Positions 6,715-12,730 of a DNA stretch of 12,931 nucleotides are shown piece by piece. The stretch lies in the NCBI GenBank assembly GCA_020438665.1, contig JAGQUE010000252.1, positions 1-12,931 on the forward strand. Direction: 5' to 3'. The DNA comes from Nocardioidaceae bacterium. Lineage in GTDB: Bacteria; Actinomycetota; Actinomycetes; Propionibacteriales; Nocardioidaceae. Under the pieces are notes generated by a model. That model was not told the origin of the DNA. It did not search any database and saw only the letters and a list, made by a program, of their open reading frames with translations. Made by a program: the position numbers and the translations under genes. The stretch's first letter is position 1. Each line of letters opens with the position of its first letter.

Positions 6715-7233
6715 GTGAACGGGTTCGAGGACTGGGTCGGCGCGCGCTCGAGCGCCCTGGCTCGGTCGGCCTACCTGCTCACCGCCGACGTCCACCTGGC
6801 CGAGGACCTGCTCCAGGACACCTTGGCGCGCGTCGCCCAGCACTGGCCCGAGCTGACTCGCGGCGGCTCGCCCGATGCCTACGCCCGGCGGGTGATGCAC
6901 AACCTCGCCATCGACACCTGGCGGCGTCGCCGGGTGCGGCCCCGCGAGGTCCTCGACGACCGTCGCGTCGAGCTGGCCTCGCCGGGGGACGACGCCGAGG
7001 CGATCGCTCGGCGGGTGGTCCTCCGCGAGGCGCTGGCCCGGCTCACCCCCAAGCAGCGAGCGGTGCTGTCGCTGCGGTTCTATGACGACCTCACCGAGGC
7101 GCAGACCGCCGAGGTGCTCCACTGCTCGGTCAGCACCGTGAAGTCCCAGACCCGCCACGCCCTGGCCAGACTGCGCGCGCTCGCGCCCGACCTGGTCACC
7201 AGTTTCTCGGACGCCGAGGAGGTGACCTCATGA
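6715..7233 (+). CDS. SigE-family RNA polymerase sigma factor (sigma-70, ECF-like)
   Basis: This 172-residue protein has two sigma domains. Region 2 spans about residues 5-75 (FEDWVGARSSALARSAYLL, HLAEDLLQDTLARVAQHW, YARRVMHNLAIDTWRRRR) and region 4 about 103-155, with LTPKQRAVLSLRFYDDLTE and the helix-turn-helix AEVLHCSVSTVKSQTRHAL. The N-terminal pattern and length match the actinobacterial SigE-type group. It would direct RNA polymerase to a small set of promoters. The GTG at 6715 is the only start that keeps the conserved first helix. The gene overlaps the next by four bases (ATGA), so the two proteins are made together, as is usual for a sigma factor and its membrane partner. The target regulon is unknown. 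Confidence 0.9.
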   Translation: MNGFEDWVGARSSALARSAYLLTADVHLAEDLLQDTLARVAQHWPELTRGGSPDAYARRVMHNLAIDTWRRRRVRPREVLDDRRVELASPGDDAEAIARRVVLREALARLTPKQRAVLSLRFYDDLTEAQTAEVLHCSVSTVKSQTRHALARLRALAPDLVTSFSDAEEVTS

Positions 7234-8570
7234 GCGACCTCAAGAACCGTCTCGACGACCTCCTCGCCGCCGTACCGACCCACGTCGTCCCCGACGACCT
7301 GGCCGCGCGCGCCCGGTCCGCCGGCACCCGTCGCCGGCGCGTCCGCCGGGTCGGCGTCGTCGCCGTGGTGGTTGCGGCGGTCGCCGTCGTGCTCGCCCTG
7401 GGACGCTGGCCCCACGTCCCCTTCCGGCCGCCGATCGCGGACCTGGCGGTTCGCGCTGACGGCTATCCGACGAGGATCGACCATGTCTGGTTCGAGCGGG
7501 CGTTGCCCGATGCGCCCGGCCCGATCGCGGGGCTCGTCAGGCGCGACGGTGGCGGCCCGGACGACGACCGCAGCGACTGGTGGGCGGTGAGCGAGCGCGG
7601 CTCGCTGCGACGACTTCCGGTCCACGACTTCTTCATGGAGCCGTCGCTGTCCCCGAGCGGTCGTCGGCTGGCGGTGTTCTCGGGTCCCGCAGGTCACGCC
7701 TGGGATGGCCGGCTTCAGCTGTGGGATCTGGTGGGCGGCAAGCGCGTCACGGTCGACCCGGTCGGCGGCAATCTCAACAGCATCACCGACAAGGCCACCT
7801 ACTGGATGGCTGACCAGCAGCCTGGATTCTGGTCACCGGACGATCAGCACCTCGTCCTCAGTGCCCACCGCTGGGACAACCCCAACGAGGCGGGCGTCGT
7901 CGTCTCATGGGACGGCACCGTCACCGCCGTGCCAGAGCTCCGTGGGACTGTGGCCTGGCCCGTCGGATGGCTCTCCTCCGACCGGATCGCGTGGCTGGGC
8001 TCGTCCCAGCGCGTCGCTGACCAGCGGGCACGGCTCTTCTTCACCGATCTCGAGGGTCGCGTGACCGGCCAGGTGACGCTGGCACGGGCCGAGGGGCTCG
8101 ACGCAGACGAGCTGGACCAGTGGTCCGGGTCGATCTCACCCGACGGAACGCGCGTGGCGCTCCGCGCCGATGGAAGCGGCGCCTCGACCGTCCTGACCTT
8201 CGACGCGGCCACCGGTGCCCTCATCGAGCGGTGGCCGAACGTCGACCTCGACGATGTCTGTGCGCTCGGTTGGCAAGGGGACCAGGTCGTCGCTCCCCTT
8301 CCTCCAGGCGGTTCAGTGCGGCTCGTCGCTCCGGATGACGTCCTCGTTCGCGCCGATCCCGTGCTGGGTGCTTCCTGCTCCTACTGGGCCGCCGATGCCC
8401 TGGCCGGCACCCCGCATCGCGACCTGGTGGCGCTGCTCACCCACAACTCCGCCTGGGCTCCGCTGTGGTGGTGGCGAGAAGCGGTGCTCGGGCTGCTCGC
8501 GCTGGTCCTGCTCGGGTGGGGCGGCCGGTGGGCACGTCGCCGGCGTACCCGATCCGCCGTCGCGCCCTAG
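7230..8570 (+). CDS. two-pass membrane protein with beta-propeller-like external domain, putative sigma factor partner
   Basis: This 446-residue protein is coupled to the sigma factor gene by an ATGA overlap, with AGGAGG at 7217-7222 seven bases before its ATG. A basic stretch (RRRRVRR, 34-40) precedes transmembrane segment 1 (about 41-57); a second segment lies near 417-432, followed by another Arg-rich tail. By the positive-inside rule both ends are cytoplasmic and the ~360 residues between are outside. Three segments of the form SPxGxxLAxx (SPSGRRLAVFSG, SPDDQHLVLSAH, SPDGTRVALRADG) resemble TolB/WD40-like propeller blades. The ~40-residue inner N-terminus has no HxxxCxxC zinc anti-sigma motif. 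It probably controls the sigma factor from the membrane, but this is inferred from gene order. I do not recognise a named family. Confidence 0.75.
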   Translation: MSDLKNRLDDLLAAVPTHVVPDDLAARARSAGTRRRRVRRVGVVAVVVAAVAVVLALGRWPHVPFRPPIADLAVRADGYPTRIDHVWFERALPDAPGPIAGLVRRDGGGPDDDRSDWWAVSERGSLRRLPVHDFFMEPSLSPSGRRLAVFSGPAGHAWDGRLQLWDLVGGKRVTVDPVGGNLNSITDKATYWMADQQPGFWSPDDQHLVLSAHRWDNPNEAGVVVSWDGTVTAVPELRGTVAWPVGWLSSDRIAWLGSSQRVADQRARLFFTDLEGRVTGQVTLARAEGLDADELDQWSGSISPDGTRVALRADGSGASTVLTFDAATGALIERWPNVDLDDVCALGWQGDQVVAPLPPGGSVRLVAPDDVLVRADPVLGASCSYWAADALAGTPHRDLVALLTHNSAWAPLWWWREAVLGLLALVLLGWGGRWARRRRTRSAVAP

Positions 8571-8580
8571 ACCGCCCCGA

Positions 8581-8669
8581 CCCAACTTCCGCGCCGTTGT
8601 GGGGGGTTAGTGACCGGTAGACCGGTCACTAACCCCCCACACGGGCGCGCCAGTGCGGACAGCGGCGCG
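8581..8669 (+). repeat. palindromic intergenic repeat, copy 2 (with 21-bp stem)
   Basis: This second copy of the 6574-6662 element begins 10 bases after the stop of the membrane protein gene. The stem 8598-8618 with 8621-8641 is perfect over 21 bp around the same AG centre. Against copy 1, the pair 6601-6624 (G-C) is T-A here (8608-8631), and the wobble T6604-G6621 is T-A here (8611-8628), so changes on the two arms keep the pairing. A weaker outer inverted repeat also exists only here: 8585-8603 against 8677-8695 match at 15 of 19 positions. It may terminate the sigma operon. Confidence 0.85.
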
Positions 8670-8759
8670 CATCGTGCCCACACTGACGCAGAAGTGCCTG
8701 CCACGTGATCATCAGCACCCCGCCCGCGTGGGTGGTCGGGACTTGTCGGCGGGGCGACG

Positions 8760-8765
8760 TAGGCT
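8760..8765 (+). promoter_or_regulatory. candidate -10 box (TAGGCT) of a leaderless HAD phosphatase transcript
   Basis: TAGGCT lies 7 bases before the GTG at 8773, the spacing expected when transcription starts at the start codon. No convincing -35 hexamer is seen at 16-19 bases. The absence of a Shine-Dalgarno sequence before this GTG supports leaderless initiation. Confidence 0.45.
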
Positions 8766-8772
8766 CCCGGCC

Positions 8773-9414
8773 GTGACCAGGTCCCGCTCCCCGCTCGTCG
8801 TCGGCTTCGACCTGGACATGACCCTGATCGACACGGTGCCCGGATTTGCGGCGACGTTGACGGTCCTCGGTGACGAATACGGCGTCGCGTTCCCGATCGA
8901 GGAGATGGCCTCGGGCCTCGGTCCGCCGCTCGACCACATGCTCGCCGACCACCTGCCGCCCGAGCAGATCGGGCCGGCCGCCGACCGGTTCCGCGAGATC
9001 TACCCCGACACCGCGGTGACCGCCACCCCGTTGCTGCCGGGCGCGCGCGAGGCCATCGCGGCCGTACGCCGCCACGGCGGCCGAGTCCTGGTCGTGACCG
9101 GCAAGTTTCCCCGCAACGCGCGCCTCCACGTCGAGCACCTCGGGCTAGACGTCGACCACATCGAGGGCTGGGTGTGGGGGATCGGCAAGGCCGACGTGCT
9201 CCGTCGTGAGGGAGCGGCGATGCTGGTCGGTGACCACGTCCACGACGTCGAGGGCGCGTTGGCCGCGGGGGTCCTCAGCGTCTCGGTGCTGACCGGCAGC
9301 ACCACCCGACTCGAGCTGGTCGAGGCCGGGACCCACGTGGTGCTGCCCGACCTCGAGGCGTTCCCCGAGTGGCTCGACGGCTACGTCGTCCGCAACGGCG
9401 CCGCGGGAGCCTGA
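8773..9414 (+). CDS. HAD-superfamily hydrolase, phosphoglycolate phosphatase-like
   Basis: This 213-residue protein has all four HAD motifs: I, FDLDMTLIDT (nucleophile Asp13, acid/base Asp15); II, VVTGK (Thr109); III, Lys139 in GIGKADVL; IV, VGDHVHDVEGA (Asp154 and Asp158). Residues ~20-85 form a helical cap of the Gph/PGMB type. It most likely removes phosphate from a small cytoplasmic metabolite, possibly 2-phosphoglycolate or a nucleotide; the substrate cannot be fixed. The reading frame stays open to an ATG at 8653, but that start lies inside the palindromic repeat and adds 40 residues unlike the family. I chose the GTG at 8773 because the fold begins directly after it and a TAGGCT -10 box sits 7 bases upstream. 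Motif I has Met where Gly, Ser or Thr is more usual. Confidence 0.85.
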   Translation: MTRSRSPLVVGFDLDMTLIDTVPGFAATLTVLGDEYGVAFPIEEMASGLGPPLDHMLADHLPPEQIGPAADRFREIYPDTAVTATPLLPGAREAIAAVRRHGGRVLVVTGKFPRNARLHVEHLGLDVDHIEGWVWGIGKADVLRREGAAMLVGDHVHDVEGALAAGVLSVSVLTGSTTRLELVEAGTHVVLPDLEAFPEWLDGYVVRNGAAGA

Positions 9415-9486
9415 CGATCCTCCTGAGCCACAGAGCGCCGATTCGGTCGGTGATCCGAGGCTCCGCGTGATTTTGCCGGGAATGGG

Positions 9487-9523
9487 TTGGCTAACTGATC
9501 CCGTTGCTCCCTAGGCTGATCCC
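9487..9523 (+). promoter_or_regulatory. candidate promoter of the cold-shock gene with CTGATCCC direct repeats
   Basis: TTGGCT (9487-9492) and TAGGCT (9512-9517) are possible -35 and -10 boxes, with a long 19-base spacer. Two exact copies of CTGATCCC, at 9495-9502 and 9516-9523, lie 21 bases apart (two helical turns) and overlap the spacer and the -10 end. They could be an operator. The resulting leader would be about 73 bases. Confidence 0.35.
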
Positions 9524-9548
9524 ATCCCTGGGCGAGAGTCGCCGTACG

Positions 9549-9574
9549 ATGCGGCGGTCCACCCCTGGCCGCAT
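9549..9574 (+). other. hairpin in the cold-shock mRNA leader
   Basis: ATGCGGC (9549-9555) pairs with GCCGCAT (9568-9574) across a 12-base loop, ending 10 bases before the AGAGG ribosome site (9584-9588). Cold-shock genes often have structured leaders that respond to temperature. Here the stem is short and its role is a guess. Confidence 0.25.
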
Positions 9575-9596
9575 GCAAGCAAGAGAGGTCACGACC

Positions 9597-9989
9597 GTGC
9601 CTACTGGCAAGGTGAAATGGTTCGACACCGAGAAGGGCTTCGGTTTCCTGTCCCAGGAGAGCGGCCCCGACGTCTATGTGCACGCTGACGCGTTGCCCGA
9701 GGGCGTGACCACCTTGAAGGCCGGCACCCGGGTCGAGTTCGGCATCGCCCAGGGACGACGCGGTGACCAGGCGCTCCAGGTGCGCGTGCTCGACGCGCCC
9801 TCGGTCCAGCGCAACCGCCAGAACGCCAAGCGCAAGAAGCCCGAGGAGATGGTCCCGATCGTCGAGGACCTGATCCGCCTGCTCGACGGCGTCAGCGAGG
9901 CCTACCGGCACGGCCGGCACCCCGACCCCAAGACGGCCCGGCCCGTCGCCAAGCTGCTGCGCGCCCTCGCCGACGAGCTCGAGCTCTGA
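9597..9989 (+). CDS. cold-shock domain protein with C-terminal extension (CspB-like)
   Basis: This 130-residue protein begins [17 protein letters not shown]. The cold-shock domain fills residues 1-66: RNP1-like KGFGFL at 13-18 and RNP2-like VYVHADAL at 26-33 are the single-stranded nucleic-acid binding strands. A basic linker follows ([10 protein letters not shown], ~72-81), then a helical ~50-residue tail absent from 67-70 residue Csp proteins. This layout matches the longer actinobacterial CspB-like protein (Mycobacterium tuberculosis Rv0871, about 135 residues). It likely binds RNA or ssDNA in the cytoplasm. The start is GTG at 9597, with AGAGG (9584-9588) 8 bases before it; the frame is open further upstream, but those residues do not resemble the family. 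It converges with the transporter gene, 32 bases apart. Confidence 0.9.
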   Translation: MPTGKVKWFDTEKGFGFLSQESGPDVYVHADALPEGVTTLKAGTRVEFGIAQGRRGDQALQVRVLDAPSVQRNRQNAKRKKPEEMVPIVEDLIRLLDGVSEAYRHGRHPDPKTARPVAKLLRALADELEL

Positions 9990-10021
9990 CACATCCGGCG
10001 CGGCTGATGGTCGGACCTCGA

Positions 10022-11497
10022 TCAGGCCGAGTCCTCACCGAGGCCGTCCGGCCGCGTCGTCGCGGACGAGGCCGCCGGCGTGGGCTGGGCGGACGCCTTG
10101 ACCCGGCCCGGCCGGGCGATCACGACCGCGACCAGCCACAGGGCGAGGACACCGGTGGCGACACCGAGGCCGAGCCGAGGGATGAGGGGCATCGCGATCC
10201 CGGTGAAGCCGCCGATCACCCAGGCGAGCTGAAGGGTGGTGTCCGAGCGGGCCAGCGCGCTCGTGCGAATCCGCTCGGGGACGTCGCGCTGGATGGTGGA
10301 GTCCAGCGACAGCTTGGCCAGTGACTGGGCCAGCCCGGCGGTCAGGCCGAGCAGGGCGAGGGTGAGGACGCCGTAGAGCAGCGCGGCGAGCAGTGCCATC
10401 AGCGCGTCGGCGACGAGGGCGAGCACCACGGTCACCCGTGGGTTGACCTTCTTGAGCAGGGAGGCGAGCGCGATGCCGGCCGTGTTGCCGAGGCCGGCCG
10501 CGCCGATCACAACGCCGAGAAGCAGGTCGGGGCGCCAACCGTCGATGGGGTTCTCGCGGAGCAGGAACGCCATGAACATGGTCAGGAAGCCCGACAGCCA
10601 TCGCGGCCCGACGTTGGCCCGGAGGGCGAACGCGACGGAGCCAGGGATGCGGATGCGCATCCTGCCGCTGCGGGTGGGCCGGGTTGTCTCGGCGCTGGTG
10701 AGCGCCATGGTGCCCTCACCCGAGCTGGAGTCGACCTTGCCGGGCAGCAGGATCGCCAGCACGGTGCCGACCACGAAGACGAGGAAGGCATAGCGCAGCG
10801 TCCACTCCGGACCGATCAGGCTCGTCAGCCCGGCGATCGGCGCCGAGATGCCGGCGCCCACGACGCCCGCCAGCGAGATCCGTCCGTTGGCCTTGACCAG
10901 CGTCTGGCTGGGCGGCACCAGCCGGGGTACGGCGGCCGCCCGCGTGACGGCGTAGGCCTTGGAGGCGACCAGGACCCCCAGGGCGGCCGGGAACAGCCAC
11001 GGGGACTCGCTGACCACGGCCGAGGCGAGCACCCAGGCGAGGAACCCGCGCAGCGCGAGCGTGGACCCGATCGCCCAACGGCGGCCGTGGCTGAACCGGT
11101 CGAGGAACGGCCCGATCAGCGGGGCCACGATGGCGAACGGCAGCATCGTCAGGCCGAGGAAGAGCGCGACCTGGCCTCGGGCCTCCCCGGTCGGGACCTG
11201 GAAGAACAGCGTGCCTGCCAGTGACACGGCGATGGCCGCGTCACCGGCGGCGTTGAACGCATGGAGCTCGATCAGCCGCGACAGCCCCGAGTCCCCGGCC
11301 CCCTCCGAGCTCGCCGCGCGGCGGGCCTGCCTCACGGTATAGGTGCCCGCGCGGCCGGTCGCCCGGGCCGCCGCCCGGATCCCGCGCGCCGAGGCCTTGG
11401 CCCCGGTCGTGATCGTCTGCGCAGGCTTGAAACGGCCCGAGTCCGCGCGACCGGGACCCACATGAAGGTCCTCGCCGTCGGGCGGTCGTGACGTCAT
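10022..11497 (-). CDS. MFS-type membrane transporter
   Basis: This 491-residue polytopic protein has about 12 hydrophobic segments between residues ~75 and 465. The cytoplasmic loop-2 signature of the major facilitator superfamily appears as GPFLDRFSHGRR (129-140). A ~70-residue polar, Arg-rich N-terminus precedes the first membrane segment, and the C-terminal ~30 residues are Pro/Ala/Thr-rich. It probably exports or imports a small solute using a proton gradient; the substrate is unknown. Similar transporters sit near cspB and DUF3027 genes in other actinobacteria (the Rv0876c neighbourhood, from memory). The frame is open to 11710, but an earlier start would run through the divergent DUF3027 gene, so I chose the ATG at 11497. 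CAGGAT, 7 bases before it, may be the -10 box of a leaderless transcript. Confidence 0.83.
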   Translation of the reverse strand: MTSRPPDGEDLHVGPGRADSGRFKPAQTITTGAKASARGIRAAARATGRAGTYTVRQARRAASSEGAGDSGLSRLIELHAFNAAGDAAIAVSLAGTLFFQVPTGEARGQVALFLGLTMLPFAIVAPLIGPFLDRFSHGRRWAIGSTLALRGFLAWVLASAVVSESPWLFPAALGVLVASKAYAVTRAAAVPRLVPPSQTLVKANGRISLAGVVGAGISAPIAGLTSLIGPEWTLRYAFLVFVVGTVLAILLPGKVDSSSGEGTMALTSAETTRPTRSGRMRIRIPGSVAFALRANVGPRWLSGFLTMFMAFLLRENPIDGWRPDLLLGVVIGAAGLGNTAGIALASLLKKVNPRVTVVLALVADALMALLAALLYGVLTLALLGLTAGLAQSLAKLSLDSTIQRDVPERIRTSALARSDTTLQLAWVIGGFTGIAMPLIPRLGLGVATGVLALWLVAVVIARPGRVKASAQPTPAASSATTRPDGLGEDSA

Positions 11498-11570
11498 GGC
11501 TCCTATCCTGCCCGGTCGATCTCCCTGGTCGCGCGCAGCGGCCGTGGCGGTTCGTGACATCATGGCCGCC

Positions 11571-12338
11571 GTGACCACTGCGACGCCCAAGCTGGACGCC
11601 ACCGCGGCCGCGGCCATCGACGCCGCCCGCGAGGTGCTGCTCGAGGACGCCCCTGCTTCCGACGTGGGGGAGCACCTGGGGGTGATCGCCGAGGGCGACC
11701 GCGTCGTCACCCACCTCTTCGCCTGCAGTCGGGCCGGCTACCGCGGCTGGCGTTGGTCGGTCACCGTCGCCCGGGTCGCGCGCGCCAAGCACGTCACCGT
11801 CGACGAGATCGTGCTGATCCCCGGCGACGAGGCGATCGTCGCCCCGGCCTGGGTCCCCTACAAGGAGCGAGTGCAGCCCGGCGACCTGTCACCCGGCGAC
11901 CTGCTTCCCGTCGAGGAGGACGATCCTCGGCTGGTCCCCACCTATGCCTTCGGCGACGACCCGCTGACGCCCGAGGACCGCGCACAGGTCAAGCAGGTCG
12001 CGGCCGAGCTCTTCCTCGGCCGGGTGCGCACGCTCTCGCTCGAGGGTCGCGACATGGCCGCCGAGCGGTGGTACGACGGCGACGCCGGCCCTGGCTCGCC
12101 GCTGGCCCAGGCGGCTCCGGCGACCTGCACCAGCTGCGGTTTCCTGATCCGGCTGGCCGGACCGCTGTCGGAGATGTTCGGCGTCTGCGCCAACGGCAAC
12201 GCCAACGACGACGGCAAAGTCGTGTCGTTCGACCACGGCTGCGGCGCCCACTCCGAGATCACCCTGCCGCGCAAGGCGCGGCCCCAGGCGCTCCCCGAGC
12301 ACGTCTGGGACACCCTCGACGACCTCGTCGAGCTCTGA
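11571..12338 (+). CDS. DUF3027 family protein with four-cysteine C-terminal motif
   Basis: This 255-residue soluble protein I recognise as the actinobacterial DUF3027 family, whose function is unknown. The N-terminal half has VTHLFACSRAGYRGWRWSVTVARV and the turn AWVPYKERVQPGDLSPGDLLP (92-112). The C-terminal part has CTSC (186-189), Cys206 in GVCANGN and Cys224 in DHGCGAH, spaced like a zinc ribbon. No signal peptide or membrane segment is seen. The frame is open to ATGs at 11562 and 11496; I prefer GTG 11571, giving MTTATPKLDA, because CATCAT lies 7 bases before it, the same leaderless spacing used elsewhere here. The ATG at 11496 overlaps the transporter start and is unlikely. The gene converges with the DUF2530 gene, 24 bases apart. 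Confidence 0.83.
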   Translation: MTTATPKLDATAAAAIDAAREVLLEDAPASDVGEHLGVIAEGDRVVTHLFACSRAGYRGWRWSVTVARVARAKHVTVDEIVLIPGDEAIVAPAWVPYKERVQPGDLSPGDLLPVEEDDPRLVPTYAFGDDPLTPEDRAQVKQVAAELFLGRVRTLSLEGRDMAAERWYDGDAGPGSPLAQAAPATCTSCGFLIRLAGPLSEMFGVCANGNANDDGKVVSFDHGCGAHSEITLPRKARPQALPEHVWDTLDDLVEL

Positions 12339-12362
12339 CCTAGCGGAGGCTCGGCTCCAGGC

Positions 12363-12653
12363 TCAGGCCTCCTCGGCCTTGACGGCCGATCGGGCACGCT
12401 TGCGCCGACGGGTGTATTCCAGTCCGAACAGCCCGAGCCCCAGGCCGGCCAGGCAGGTCCACAGCCACCAGCTGCGTCCGGAGTCGTGCAGCTGCCCATA
12501 GAACGGCAGCAGGGCCACGAACCCCAGGAACCACAACGCGCAGCCCACACTCACCGTCCGCACGCCGTCGACATCGAGCGGCTCCACGTCGGCGACGATG
12601 TAGGTGCGCTTGCCGATCTCGTGCTGTTTCGGCTGGTCGTCGCGGAGCTCCAC
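12363..12653 (-). CDS. DUF2530 family small membrane protein
   Basis: This 96-residue protein has two hydrophobic segments, about 33-52 (VSVGCALWFLGFVALLPFY) and 62-79 (WWLWTCLAGLGLGLFGLEY), followed by a basic cytoplasmic-type tail (TRRRKRARSA). The N-terminus contains ADVEPLDVDGVRTV, which I associate with the DUF2530 family of actinobacteria; its function is unknown. The start is GTG at 12653: TAGCGT stands exactly 7 bases before it, and the longer frame reading back to 12827 would cross the divergent permease gene and adds residues without family character. It is divergent from the NCS2 permease, 77 bases apart, and that pairing is common in actinobacteria as I recall, which hints at a shared role. 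Confidence 0.8.
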   Translation of the reverse strand: MELRDDQPKQHEIGKRTYIVADVEPLDVDGVRTVSVGCALWFLGFVALLPFYGQLHDSGRSWWLWTCLAGLGLGLFGLEYTRRRKRARSAVKAEEA

Positions 12654-12660
12654 GACGGCA

Positions 12661-12666
12661 ACGCTA
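12661..12666 (-). promoter_or_regulatory. candidate -10 box (TAGCGT) of a leaderless DUF2530 transcript
   Basis: On the minus strand TAGCGT is followed by 7 bases and the GTG at 12653. GCGACC, 18 bases further upstream (12685-12690), is a weak -35 candidate, with the central GAC of TTGACA in place. The hexamer equals the -10 boxes proposed at 4908-4913 and 4817-4822. Confidence 0.45.
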
Positions 12667-12730
12667 CATCGCGGCTCGCTGGCCGGTCGCCTGTGATCGG
12701 CTGTCGCAAATCTCTGCCAGACTCGCGCCC

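Noticed and set aside
8653..8772. Upstream ATG extension of the HAD phosphatase
   Set aside because: The added 40 residues begin inside the palindromic repeat, do not resemble HAD N-termini, and ignore the -10 box at 8760-8765.
11498..11710. N-terminal extension of the MFS transporter to 11710
   Set aside because: It would run antisense through the DUF3027 gene and its start region; the extra residues are Ala/Ser/Thr-rich without a membrane segment before the known fold.
12345..12372. GGAGGC/GCCTCC inverted repeat between the convergent DUF3027 and DUF2530 genes as a two-way terminator
   Set aside because: Only 6 bp with a 16-base loop and no T-run, and it extends into the DUF2530 coding end; this is easily due to chance at this GC content.
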